The notes under the pieces are model-generated. The model was not told the DNA's origin and made no database searches. It saw only the letters and a program-made list of their open reading frames with translations. Shown here in pieces: positions 25,468 through 38,227 of a stretch of 64,000 bases of DNA (positions are counted from its first letter, which is position 1; each line of letters opens with the position of its first letter). Source of the DNA: Tetrahymena thermophila SB210. Taxonomy: Eukaryota > Ciliophora > Oligohymenophorea > Hymenostomatida > Tetrahymenidae. Both the position numbers and the translations under genes were made by a program. The stretch covers positions 1,054,001-1,118,000 of the forward strand of contig NW_002476567.1 of assembly GCF_000189635.1 (NCBI RefSeq). The letters run 5' to 3'.

Positions 25468-26739
25468 TCATTGCTTGTGGGTCTTGTAAATATTTTCAAT
25501 TTCAGTAACATCTTCAACGGAACCGCAGATGATACCGCATCTTTCATGGATAGACTTAGGCTTGATATCCAAAACATTGCATTCTCCAGTGATAGCCTTA
25601 CCACCAGCCTTTTCAACGATGTAAGCCATAGGGAAGCATTCGTATAAAACTCTTAATTTACCCTTGGGAGACTATTTTACATTAAAAAAACATTTTAGAA
25701 TTAATTAATAAAATAAATTTATAATTGATGCCTAGCAAGCTGTTTTGGTAGGCTTAAGCTTAAACACTACCAAAAAAGCTAACTGATAACTAGCTATATA
25801 AATAGTTTCATTTTAATAAGTGTGAAAATAAAATAATTACTCTCTTGTCGGTAGGATATAAGAAGATACCACCATAAAGTAAAGTTCTGTGAACATCAGC
25901 AACCATGGAACCAATGTATCTAAAATTTTAAAAGTAGAATTTAATTAAAGGCTCTGAATAAAATAATAAATTCATATAAGAAAGCTTGTAAAAGCTATTT
26001 ACCTAAGAGAGTAGGGAGAAGTACCATCAGTGGGGAACTTCTTGGCTTGGATGTATTCCTTAACGGATTCATCCCAGTAGGTAGAGTTACCTTCGTTGAT
26101 GGAGTAGATGTTACCTCTCTTGGGAATCTTGATGTCAGGATGAGTCAAGAGGAATTCACCCAATGAAGGATCTAAGGTGTATCCGTTAACTTAGTGACCA
26201 GTGCAGAGGACTAGGTGAGTAGAAGAACCATATAAGCAGTAACCAGCAGCAACTAAGCTTCTGCCATCTTGTAAGAGATCTTCAATGGTTGCACCAGTTT
26301 CTTCTTCAGTTTATCTTCTCCAGATAGCGAAGATAGAACCAATAGAGACGTTAGCATCAATGTTAGAGGAACCGTCCAAGGGGTCGAAGCTGACAACGTA
26401 TTTACCTTGGTTCTTGATTTCGACTTCGATGGGCTTGTCTTCTTCTTCACTAGCCATAATTGCAACCTTACCACTGGATCTAAGACAGTTAACGAAAACT
26501 TCGTTGGAAAGGATATCGAGCTTCTTGACTTAATCTCCACTAGAGTTTTCAGTACCGTGGTGACCATAGAGCTTAGCAATACCAGCCTTCTTGACCTTGG
26601 AAGAGATGAACTTGCAAGCAGTTTGGATGGAAGAAAGTAAGAGAGTGAAGTCACCAGAAGCTTCCTTGACTTATTGTTATTCAAAAACTAAGTTTCTGGT
26701 TAAGGTGACAAAGTTGGTGTTGATAGCAGTGTGAGACAT
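25468..26739 (-). CDS. Fructose-1,6-bisphosphatase, class I
   Basis: Three exons in transcript order (26739-26003, 25919-25841, 25671-25468) give 339 aa, the usual length. It hydrolyses fructose-1,6-bisphosphate to fructose-6-phosphate plus phosphate, the gluconeogenic step, in the cytosol. Visible landmarks in order: [16 protein letters not shown], the acidic metal-site stretch [12 protein letters not shown], the signature [20 protein letters not shown], the substrate-binding region [20 protein letters not shown], and [20 protein letters not shown]. Codon choice is G/C-shifted like the aminopeptidase. The start is the ATG at 26739 ([13 protein letters not shown]). The frame stays open upstream, but composition drops to spacer-like there, so I did not extend it. 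Confidence 0.97.
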
Positions 26740-26949
26740 TTTTATAAGGAGATACTTGATATTTTTTTTTTTACTTATTTTAGTGTTAATTTATTGATTA
26801 TACATCTACATATGCTAAATATTCAATCTATATTAAAAGAGATAGAAACTGCGTATTATTTTGAAAAATTTTTTAAATAATACGTGATTGCAAAATTACG
26901 AGCCGTCAATATTGCGAATTATTTTGTTAAGTCTGATATTTTGATACGC

Positions 26950-27640
26950 TTTAATATTGAATTTTAGATACACATCTCTCGTATTATTGATAAGATTTAG
27001 TATTTCCTAAAATCTCTACCATAGTTGTACATCTTGAGATATCACCTTATTGGGTCTTAATCTCATCTAAAACATATGAAAAGTAACTCCTCTACCCTCA
27101 ATAAGTCATCTGTAGCCTCCGTCTATTGTTTGTTGGCATTTTATTAGGACTATTTTAAATTTTAAGTTAGGTATCCATATTTATTTTTAGTACCCCCTTC
27201 TTTATTAGTAATTAATAAGTTAACTTTACCCAAGCTAAAAAATTTTCTTTTATTTAACAAAGTGCGAACATGATAAACCTGATACGGCTTTGAATTATAA
27301 ATTTATATCAATATTTGTATCTAAATCGTTATAATATATTTTTTGTTGAAAGCGTTTGAACCTTTAGATAACTTTAAAAATTTCATAAATGGAGATTGTC
27401 TATAACCCTCCTTAAAAATTCTTAGTACTAGCTTAAAATTTAGTATTAATATTATAAAGCTTTTTTTAAAGCTAATAAAAAAGCAAGTAGAAAGTAATGA
27501 CATAATAAATTTATAATAGAAAGTAAAATTCATAATCAAATAGAATACTGCCAAAAAAAAAAAATGAGCAAGCCGAAAGCACAATAAAACTAAAATTCTG
27601 CATTGTATCTCAATAAGTACATGCGTAGTAGTTTATTTTT
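26950..27640 (-). mobile_element. Decayed ORF cluster, possible transposase relic
   Basis: All three minus-strand frames carry protein-like stretches that switch around short indels. One frame (27600 to about 27003, TGA) holds KGSNAFNKKY, KPYQVYHVRTLLNKRKFF and SLGKVNLLITNKEGGTKNKY followed by GYLTQNLK. A second, overlapping frame holds NFQGGLQTISIYEIFKVIQ. A third holds VISQDVQLWQRFQEILNL. The stretch around VNLLITNKEGGTKNKYGYL recalls the beta-strand region before the last catalytic residue in IS4-like DDE transposases; this is recognition from memory and weak. CpG and overall G/C are higher than in surrounding spacer. No terminal inverted repeats were found. Confidence 0.25.
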
Positions 27641-29020
27641 CGTGTTTAAAGTAGAGAAAATTTTTAAATTGTTAAAAAAGGCTTTATAATATCCTTCAAA
27701 GGTGTATTGACGATAAGTTAGTATACGTATTTTTTTAATACGCTATTTAAAATTTTTAACAAAATTTAAATGAATGTTTGCTTGCTTTATAATAAATAAT
27801 AGATTCATTCAAATTTAAAATGAAATAGAATTTTAAACAATCAAATAGAATAGCCTTATTTTTAAATGAAATTACTAAATACTTCATCACCAATAAAAAA
27901 TTAGCATTAAAAAATTTTAAGTATGCTTTAATATTATGCAGTTAAGCATTTAGATTAACTGTTTAGGATTAAAAAAATGCTATTCAAAAAGTATACTTCT
28001 GATTTATAAATAATTTTTTCAATTATCAATTGGCAACCAAAGATAATCAGAAATGATAATAATTAAATTATATGGATTTGTTTGTAATGATTATTTTAAA
28101 TTTATTCAATTTTTATAAACAAATTAGATTGTATTTTCATTATTACGCAATATATTAATTTTTTTTGAAGTAATGATTAATTAAATAATTTCATAAGTAT
28201 CTCTATTACGCAATTACATAAATTAATTAGGAGAAACTTCATAAACACTTTAAGAAATCATCACTAAAATATCACTATCCTAAATCAATTATTTCTAGCA
28301 ATTTTTATTCTATTATTTTAACATTTAAATATTTTTTTCATTGAATTAACAGTTCTAATTTTCAATTGAAAAATCAAACATTTTATTTATTTGTAAATTG
28401 ACTTTTCTAATTAAAATATGAATAGAAATCTTAGTAACTTCTTTTAATCTCTATGTGAGATTTTTAAAAAATTTCATAGCATATTTTTAATATAAATTGT
28501 CTTATTTATTTTGAGAATTTGTTTTTATTAAATTGTATAAATTTGATGATAATAAATATTTGCTAATTTTACTCTCCTGATAAGATATATTTGATCTAAA
28601 TTTAATTAAAATATGTGAATAGTATTACTTTTTTTGATATACTATAATATACTGTAGTTTCTAGATAATTAAGGCTAACCTCACCTTAAATTTGTACCAT
28701 TTTGGATTATATTATTATTTTTCAGTAAATTTATATTTTAATTAATTTAATTAGTGAGGATTTAAAATATTTTTTAAAAATGTTTATTATCTCAAAAAAT
28801 TCAAGATAAATTTAAATAAATTAATAATTATTTTATCAACACAAATTAAAATTAATATTAACATAATAAATTCTTAATTTAAAAAGAAATTCAAAATACA
28901 AAAAAGATAAAAGTGAATATTAAGTAAAATTAAAATATTTTAAAAAAAAGCAAAACAAGAAAAGTGAATATAATTCAGTATATTTATAATTTTTTTTTGA
29001 ATAAAATAGTGAAAAGTATT
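27641..29020. other. A/T-rich intergenic region, nothing recognised
   Basis: About 1.4 kb with very low G/C. It lies upstream of the FBPase side and downstream of the large minus-strand gene. No coding pattern on either strand. Confidence 0.5.
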
Positions 29021-32000
29021 TCAGATTTATAAACTAAAATTTTATTCTTATTTTTCAGAGAGAGTATTAAAGTTTTTATTATTAGATTTTTTCTCAATAC
29101 TTATATATCTTTTGACAGAGGTAATTTCTTCTTCTAATATCTCATCACTGTGAGATTTAGTATAACCACGGCAAGTAGATTGAAATTAAGGACTGGCTTC
29201 TTTTAATAGTGTATTTAATTCAGTATTTTAAGATTAAAGTAGTTTTACTTACTAAGTAATTTATGGATCATTAACACTATCTTTCTTTTGTGGCATAACT
29301 TTGATATCAAATTATCTTAAAAGATATCCATCCAAATCATATATTTTTAATCTCGATAAACCAGCATGCTCTTAGCTTGGAGTTCCTTTAATAGATATAT
29401 GAGATTTTTTATATTCAACTTACATCCACTCAGGTAGCCTTTAATTTTCTGAGAGCCCCTTTTCTACCATATTCATTCCTAAAAACTCTTAGAGACTGTG
29501 ACAGCAACTAAATCCTTAACTTTTTTCAAAACATTTGATGGAACGTATTTTAAAAGGCTTACAATGTAAAGTATCACCTTAAGAAATTTAGTATTTTCTT
29601 TTGGTTTAATTAGAAATTCCTAAAGCCTAAGCAAATATATATTCTTCAATCAAAGGTAGATAAACTACAATATATTCTAAATAGTTTTTAGAATTGTTAT
29701 TTTCAGTTTAGACTGTTTCATTATTTTATGGAAACAACTAAAACAACTACTACTATTACTACATTTCATGTAGTATTTCTTAAATTGCAATTTTAAAGCA
29801 ATCATAGTTGATTGTATATTTAGGATATGTATTTTCATCAATAATCTATGGTTAATAAGTTACATAAGCTCTGTACCAATCTATTTATTTATAGATTTAT
29901 AAAGCTTTTTCTTTAAGCTTCTACACGATATATGAACAAATTGGAGAACATAATACAAAATATTATGTTGCTAACCCTTTTATTGTTATTTATAAACGCG
30001 ATTCAGGCATATTAAGTTACTTTATTTATTACTTAGAGAGAATTTATTTTTTCACAGGTAAACTTGTTTAAATCTAAAAAATCATATTTTTTATTGAGTT
30101 GAAGTCAATTTAAAAATGGTCTTTAAATAATTTTTTACTAGCGTTTGTATCAATCTGTTTTTCCAAAATTAAACTTTAGTTAATTTTCTTTTACTAAATT
30201 GAAAATTTTCTCATTATTTTTTAATTTTTATCACTAATAGACTTCTATTTCCTTAAAAAGCCCTGTGACGGGCTATCAATCAAGTTATTTCTTGATAATT
30301 CAGGAGAAAGAGGGGAATCTTTAAAAGTATTAGATTTAAGAGGTATTTGATTCTTATCTGATAAGCTTAGTAATCTAAATTATTTTTGTATTTTATAACT
30401 TTATTCTTCATCATTTGAATCAGCATAATGATTCAAATAGGGGTTAATTGATTTTTATAGTTCCTCTAAAAAATTAGGTTTGTTTTAATTTTTTTCATAA
30501 ATTTATGAGTATTTTTTTAGCAATTCTGCTACTAACTCTTTATTCTATGCAGCTTAATTAATTTATTACTGCACAAGCTCCACAGGGAGGTTATTTTTAA
30601 CTTATTTCCAGAGTTAAAGAGAGTAAGATAATGTATCGCTTGCTATTATTATGTTCTTTTCATAGTATTAAGATACATAAACTATTTCTTGAGTGTAAAT
30701 ACATCTACTTTTATAAATAGTGTTATATAACGAAGTTCTATATTTCCAGACTCCAAAAATACCCAGGATTGGACCTATGATCTATATCAAAATCTAAACT
30801 ATATACATGAAAGGAACTAGATCAACCTTTATTACTAATTCATCTTCAACTACTGTGTATCCATCTGTCACTTAGACTTTTACAGTAAAGCTTTCATAGT
30901 ATATATTTGATTGAGGATTTCCAACAAATGTTTATTCATTTGAGGAAAATGATAGCCAATATCCTTAAGGTATATTTTAATATTAGTCTTTTATTTTTAT
31001 TTAAGCTGAGTAGATTAATTGCTATGAATCTTTGCATACAAATATAGATGAATTTAATTTGTAAGAAAAAGCTGTCTAAATTGCAATTTCTCCACCAGGG
31101 TATTGCTAATTAAAATCTTATTAAAGCTTTCCTATTAATAAGACTGGTGATTATTGTGAAATAAACGTAGCTTAATTTAAATTAAGAGTTGTGATATACT
31201 TATAATTGATAGAATCATCAATTACAATCGAAATTTTTGTGGAGTTTTATGAATTATCTGTTAAAGAAAGTTTTATTGTTTTAAATAAAACAAAATTAAT
31301 GCTGGATATTGATCCTTATAACTGTATTACATTCTCAAGTGAATTTATTACACTCAAAATTCCTGGATATGTTTTTTAAACAAATTTTCCATTAGAAGTT
31401 TGTAGGGTAACTGTAACTTGCTACTGGTTTGACTAAATTGGATGAGCCTGATTAGTGAAATTCACAATAAGTGATGATTATGTTTAGAATTAAACAACAT
31501 AATTGATTATGTTTTAGTTTAAAATAAATTAAACGAAATTTAGTATTGACTATATTTAGCTTTGAGAAGAGTTCCATTTTGCAAGGTAAACTGCAGTTTA
31601 TTGATCACCACCTAAAGTAAACATATTTAATGGAGAGTAAGTTGATGAAATATAACCCTAGTTATTCAAGTATCCAACTTTCATGCAAGCTGACCAAATA
31701 GAAGACGAATCACTAGCAGTAATGTTTAAATTTGAATTTATGAATGCATTTTATGCTATTTGCTGATAGCTTAAAAATATGACTTATTGGAGTGTCTTGC
31801 CAACATACATTCCGTTTTGATCAGGGATGAGAGAATCTCTTGATACTTATAAACTTAATACTTAAGTAGTTGGAGAATATTACATCCAGCTCGGTAGATT
31901 TTACACAATCAGATTCTAATAGTAAAATGCCTAGCTAATTTATAGGTTTTTAGCCTAGTAAATATTGACTAGGTAGATCTCTATCTACTATCCAACCATC

Positions 32001-34291
32001 AAAGGCTATCCAATATTTAACAATTAACGACTATATTGGTTAGTATTTTCGATAGGAGTTAGCAAGTAATATTAAGAATGGATAATAATAGAACTTTAAA
32101 GGAACAGTTAGTAAAGTGCTGAATAGGCTGAGACAAAAACAAACGATTAGTCTTAGGATGATGAAATCCAATAAATAGGACGATTCCCATATAGCGACAC
32201 ACTCTGTACAACAAAAGGATTAGCCTTATCAACTAAATTCACTAAAAATATATAGTTATTAATTCCTGTACCTACTACTAAATAATTATCTTGGTAAATC
32301 AACCATTAAAAGTAAAGGACACCATTTATTTATACAGAAGAGAGGAAAGTTATACTTCTGTCTTAATTTATTGTATAAATATAGACTCCATAAAATCTGA
32401 GTCCTGCAATCAAATATTTACTATCCATCGTTTATCTATAAATAATAATTAATTTAATCTCTAAAATAGTAACAAAATTGTAATTTAAATTTTACAAATA
32501 AAAAATTAAAAAAATTTATTACTGGATGAAATTTATGTTTTATTATTCTAATTAAAATAAGAAGTAAGGCTGCTAAGGGTTTGTGACGTCAGCAAAAGTT
32601 ATTCCATAAAGCTAAGCACACAATAATAGTGTCTTTTCATCATTAGAAAGCATGAATTTGTAGAGACTTTAATCCCCGTTTAGATATTGGTGAGTGTTAA
32701 GGACAGAAAGCAGTACAGGGTTTAAGATATCAGTTGTATTTAAGATAAGGAGATTTACTAGATTTGCAATAAAAGCTAAAGTTCCCTTAGAATTAAATAC
32801 AATCATCTCAAATTTAATACTTGTTAAATTAAAGGTAATGTTCTGTTTGAGGACTACAGGAGCTGTTATATTAGAACAGTCAGCTATTTATAAGCCCAAA
32901 ATTTCTCTACTTTGATAGAATATAGAAGTACCTGGAACTATAGCTTGATAAGCAATCGAAATGTTTGGTATTCCATTCTGAATTTGAGACTTTAGCTATA
33001 AAGTTCCTGAACCCTAGTATTGAAATATGGCACTCCCTTAGTCTTTTCTAGCCATATACAAATAATTGCTTGGCTATTAAAATATTATTTGATTATCAAA
33101 GCTAAACCCTTTTGTTTTGTAAAAAGAATAGCTTGTCAATTGATACTAGTTTAAAAGGAGGTTAGGTTTATCTAAATTTAAATTTGGAGCAGTTGTTTAA
33201 AAAATCTGCACATTATACTAGTTAGAGTAAAATACAAAATTTTCATCATCACTCAGTTACAAGTCTCCGCAGTATCCATTAATTTTAACTGATTAAAATA
33301 CTTAAAGGCTTTTTTGACTTACATCAAAAATTAAGATTCCCAAAGAACTTTGTTGAGTGTATAGGAATTTTCCATCTTTTGAGAGAGCAAAATTATTTCC
33401 AAGAGGAGTGGAGGGATAAGTGTTGAGAGTTGTAATTGTATTTACGTTACAAGTTTTACCGTCATACGAGGCTATATACTTAGTGATATCAATCATTATA
33501 TATTGAGAAAGTGAAATTTGGACAACAAGTATTGATTCTTAAATAACTTCAAAAGAACTTAAAATATATGCAGTACTTGGTTAATAATTGCATGTTAAAT
33601 TTAATTATCCTTGTTAAAAGCTTAATATTGTTTGCTAGTAAAAATGGAGAGAGGTGTAGCCTAGTACAACAAGTACAGACTAATTTAAAGCAAATCTCAT
33701 TTTAATTATATTCCAATCAGATAAATTGTATGTTTAAATGATGGAAAGTTAGTTATTAATAAAGTTGACCATTTTAAAATTATTTAAACAAGCTAAAAAA
33801 GTCACATTTTAATTTGGAAATTGAATTACTTTATTTACATTGTCTTGATTGCCATAAAAAGTAATGTTACTTGAGTAAATCATAGGGAAACTTTACTAAG
33901 ATAAATCATAAATTTCCAATATTCCTTTTGTATAACCAACCCAAAGAAATTTTTGTTCATCTGTTACACTTAAAGAAAGCACAGAACCTTTGTCCTAGTT
34001 AAATTACGCATGATATATTAATTCTACTTACCCTGATGATAATTGACTTAAATCATATATAGCAAAGCCGCAAAGCTCTAAATTCAGTGCAAGCATATTT
34101 TTTTAGCTTTGAGTAAAAAGTGCCATGACATCAGTTGTTGCATTTTAACATAAGCTTGTAGGCTAAAGAGTAGAGAGCGGAAAAGGTTAAAAAACTGGTA
34201 GATTTCCATTTATTGTTTGTAAGTTCTAGCTTAGGCTTATTTTTGCAAGCTAAGCAAAAGTAAATATAGAAAATAATAGCTATGTATACAT
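29021..34291 (-). CDS. Large surface-type protein: LVIVD-like repeats, cadherin-like domain, one TM span
   Basis: Two exons (34291-32523, 32435-29021; 87-nt intron) give 1727 aa. Signal peptide at residues 1-22 (MYTQLLFSIFTFAQLA). The first 700 or so residues contain repeats ending in patterns such as GILEIYDLSQ and LGILIFDVSQKSL, preceded by NFALSKDGKFLYTQQ, as in LVIVD beta-propeller repeats. Residues about 1040-1125 resemble dystroglycan-type cadherin-like domains (GYWLSFSSNEQTFVGNP ... VKVQVTDGYTVVEDELVI). A transmembrane span near 1131-1155 (YIVQILIQIIGPILGIFGVW) is followed by a tail of about 570 residues. This domain order fits a ciliate-expanded family of large membrane proteins; ligand and role are unknown. 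The intron acceptor at 32435 restores the repeat pattern, although the frame is also open through the intron. Confidence 0.85.
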
Positions 34292-34556
34292 ATTTCGTTT
34301 AGCACTAATAACAAATATGCCAAATCAATTAAGTTTGAAGAAATTTTTTTAGCGAAATTAAGGTTTCTGAGAGGAATCCAGCTTTTTTGTTGCCTATTAA
34401 AACTTTTATTTTCTTAATAGTTTTTATTCTAGCTTATTATTTTTCTTTTTTTCTTCTATTTTTTTTTTTTACTATTAAATTAATAATGATATTAATCATT
34501 ATGACTGAAAATGCAAATAAGTATAATTAAAATTTAAGCAGCCTAATATTAATTAT
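34292..34556. promoter_or_regulatory. 5' flank of the large surface-protein gene
   Basis: Spacer directly upstream of the minus-strand start at 34291. Promoter by position only; no motif recognised. Confidence 0.3.
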
Positions 34557-35007
34557 TATTCTAGAATTACTATTACTTTATAATTATATTTATTTCTTTA
34601 AGATTATATTTAAAATTAATTTAAATGATTATTAACCTCAAATTCTGTTTGATTTTATATGGTATATAAATCTATTTTATAGTGTAAAATGCTAGCTATA
34701 TTTTCTTTATTCAATTTTTTATTAATTCTTCTTAACTTCATAATTTTATTTTGGGTATTATTTTGTATTTTTCCTAATATTATTCAAGAATTACTATTAC
34801 TTTATAATTTATATTCATTTCTCTCAGATTAGATTTAAAATTAGTTTAAATGATTACTAGCCTCAAATTCTGTTTGATTTTATATGGTCAAAAACTCTCC
34901 TTTATAATGTAAAATATTCTAGCTTTAATTATACTTTATTCAATTTTTTATTAATTTTTTTAACTCCATAAGCCTTTGTGTATTATTTTGTATTTTTCCT
35001 AAATTTC
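34557..35007. repeat. Two-copy direct tandem repeat, period about 224 bp
   Basis: Copy 1 is 34557-34780 and copy 2 is 34781-35007. Both contain GAATTACTATTACTTTATAA, then CCTCAAATTCTGTTTGATTT, and end with TATTTTGTATTTTTCCTAA. They differ by scattered substitutions and small indels. Non-coding in appearance. Confidence 0.8.
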
Positions 35008-35439
35008 TTCCAAAATTTCTAGTGTTTTATTTATGATCTCAAACGACAAATTATATCGATATTTATATGATACCTATGAAATTATAATTATTTTGAAACT
35101 AGAATTTAAAATTATTTCTTTTTATAATAATAAGGAGAGGAGTATTCAGAATATAAATTTTAAGTTTATCAAATTTTTTGTATTTTTAGAAAATATTTGC
35201 TTAGAAATTTATTAATTTAATGAAATTAATCACATTAATTATAAGTCAATAAAATACGACAAGCAAACATTTTTTTAAATTAATTTTTATAAAACATTAC
35301 GTATTTTATTTTATTAATTAATTAAACAAAATCAGTTTTGAATTCTATTTTTAGTAAAAACTTAATTAATTAATTATTATTACATTTAAAATAATGAAAT
35401 AAATTATATTTAATTTATTAACTTTTTTATCCACACAAT
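35008..35439. other. Intergenic spacer
   Basis: A/T-rich spacer between the tandem repeat and the stop codon of the first two-span membrane gene. A 60-codon standard-code frame at 35033-35215 is not convincing. Confidence 0.45.
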
Positions 35440-38227
35440 TCACTGGTTTAATTAGCTCTAGCCTTTAGGGTTAGAGTTCTCAAATTAATGAATTTCGTTT
35501 TACTTCAGCTCAGCTTCGTTTCCCGCTATATCTGAATACATACTCTTCTCAGTATCTAATCGGGCACTCAATATTTGGTTATCTTTAGCTGTGTTGATCA
35601 TGTGCTAGTTTTCGCCTTTTGGACTGAAGATGAATTGATACTCTTCTTTCGCTGCGTTTGGAGCTGGTTAATTATTTAATTTAAAATTGGAAAATTCTTA
35701 AATTTTTTCATTTTTATATTCATCAGAGTTTGAGTTTGATATAGAGATAGATTAGGTTTATATTTTATCTTTAGCATTTCTATGTCCTAAATTTGGGTCC
35801 AAATATTAAGAAACTTCTATATTTTGTGGTATTAGTTATATATTTTATATCAAAGAATCTCTTTAATTCTAGCTAAATCCAAATAATTAAAGCAGCTTTT
35901 AATCCAAAAGCTGTAGTATTTTAACGTCCAGAGCACTTAAATTTTATTTATTTGCTATATTCTAATATGATTAATAAGCTTATTGAACCTTTTAAAGCTC
36001 TGTCCTGTTGTCTTAATAATGATCATCTATTTCAAATTGAATATCTTTAGCCTTTTTACAAAATCCATAATTTGACCTAATTGTAGGCTTCGGGATGTAT
36101 TCAAATAATTTAAGCTAATCAGGATTGAGGAGTATGTTTTTTAACTTATCAACTTCCATCAGTTTTTTAATAACATAGAGAACATCTAAATTTTAATAAA
36201 GCTAATTTATGCTATAATCAATAACTTTCTTTTTTTGTTAAATCTTTTATCCAAATGGCCACAAAAAGAACTTCAAATACTCGAAAGTATTTAAAGTCAT
36301 GCTGCTCGTCGCTTTTTACATTAGTCTTTTAAAAAAGCTTTCTTTTAACTTTTATTCTTTTTCTTCTAATTTTTATTACTGCTATTTCAATTTTTAATGG
36401 TCTTAAGACAATTAATAAGTGCAATCATCTTTATGCTTATTGCTTTTCACTGCTGAATTTTTGTTTTAAATTAAATAAGATAAAAATTATTTTTCATTTT
36501 CATCTTACTTTTGAGAATTTGCAAAAAATATTGCTTGCTTGATAGCATATCTTCTAAACCTTTTTTTTCATCAGAATCATGCATCTAATTTTCAGGTTTA
36601 AAATTATTTCTAAATGAGTATCTTTTTGTAGCTAAATTTTGGTTAGCATTATTGGATTAGTTTGCTTAATTAATAAAAGATTATTAATTATTTTAATTTA
36701 TATTTCCATTAGTAGGAGTTAATTGATTGTTGTTATTGATATAAGATTGATTAGGATTGATTGATATTGGTTTAATCAAACTGCCTTTATTATCAGATTA
36801 ATTAACACAAGGCTGATCTTATTTAAAAAATTATTTAGTTTAATGTTTTGGACTTTGTGAAATATTTTCAATTTTTTTTTAACACAAACTTATTACATGT
36901 TATTAAATGAAATATCTTAACTAATTGGTGGACTAATATTTTATTAAACATGAGCAGCCATTTCATTTTAATCATTTGGTTTAAACATTTTAAAATTTTT
37001 CTCTTCTTCGAAGTTAACATTTTCATAGTTGAAAGCTTCATTTATTATTTCTTTATTTAGGTCAAGTTGAGATAACCTTGAGCATATTAGAAAACCTATA
37101 GCCAGTAAAGACTAAGAGAACCCACCTATTTGGGAAATGATGTCATTTAAATTTTAATATTTCCTAGTGTAAAGACTCTCTTTTTGTTTTTCAAAGCGAA
37201 AGATTAACGAGAAGAAAAAATCTTAGAAAGTGCTTGGATAAACCTATTTTAATGTAATAATAAATAAATTCTTAGTTAATTAATTATTTCATCTTCAAAC
37301 TAGAATATCAAAATTGATTGTAAAAATTAAATAGCTATTTTTAATTTTTTAATAATTTACATAAAAAATAGCAAATAATCTTTAATCATGAAATTTTTTT
37401 CAGTTTCTTACATTTGATTCGGCATAGCTGAATGAAGGAAAATCAACAGTCTCTATATCTGAGGTTATCCATCCATAATCACTTTCAACGTAGTTGTTTC
37501 TCATATAGAAAGCAACTTATTTGGGCATTTATAAGCTAGTTGAGAAAAAAGTATCTCTAGAGTAATGTTTAAAAGGATTTGTTTTTTGTGTGGGATCAAC
37601 AATTATATCAGAAAATTACATTGAGAAAAATGAATAATCTAACATTTTCTGTATATAATCATCGGGTTTGCAATTTGATGAGCACTTTTAAATATTAATG
37701 TTAATATATTAAAAAGAATCAGCACTGAAATCTCCTTCTATTTATAAATCGAAATCTAATGGAAAACAATACATATTAGTATAGTCTATTTATTGATAGT
37801 AATGAAGATTATTTTAATCTGGAAAATTAGCTAAAGAACATCTTGTAAGTGGTACTTAAGTTATTATATAACTATCAGTAGACTTACCAGTAGTAGGATC
37901 GGCCTTCGTAGTTTTATGTATATTTTAAACAGTAATGTTATAAACTTGTTCATCAATGAATTAATTAGAATTAGGATCTTGCATTCCGAATGCCATTTAG
38001 AAAGTGTTTTAATTTATTGTAAATAATTTTGGGCTATCTACTTATCGCTCTTAGTAAATGACAACAGGATTAGTTCTTTAAACAACAGAGGTTATAATTA
38101 AAATAAGACGCAACCCTACTATGGACACTATAGCTAATGTGAAAATTGATCCAAAATAGGTTTAGTGAGCTGGCTCCCTGTTAAATCTAAAAAGAATCTA
38201 GCTGCCAAAAAGATCTAGCTTTTTCAT
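35440..38227 (-). CDS. Two-span membrane protein with long cytosolic tail (paralogue 1)
   Basis: Four exons (38227-37412, 37243-36897, 36852-36509, 36452-35440) give 839 aa. After a short N-terminus with LDLFGSQILFRFN, a first membrane span lies at about residues 25-49 (FGSIFTLAIVSIVGLRLILI). A loop of roughly 240 residues follows, with TRCSLANFP, TNMYCFPLDFD and SDYGWITSD. Then comes a highly conserved second hydrophobic segment at about 310-328 (IGGFSQSLLAIGFLICSR) and a charged, Q/N-rich tail with FEYIPKPTIRSNYGF. The tandem neighbour at 39512-42455 is a clear paralogue and guided the splice choices in exons 3 and 4. I do not recognise the family. Both termini are predicted on the same side of the membrane. 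Confidence 0.8.

Noticed and set aside
26740..27060. In-frame extension of FBPase upstream (over 100 codons without TGA)
   Set aside because: Composition falls to spacer level before 26739, the family start fits the chosen ATG, and part of the extension overlaps the decayed patch. Chance openness is expected with a single stop codon.
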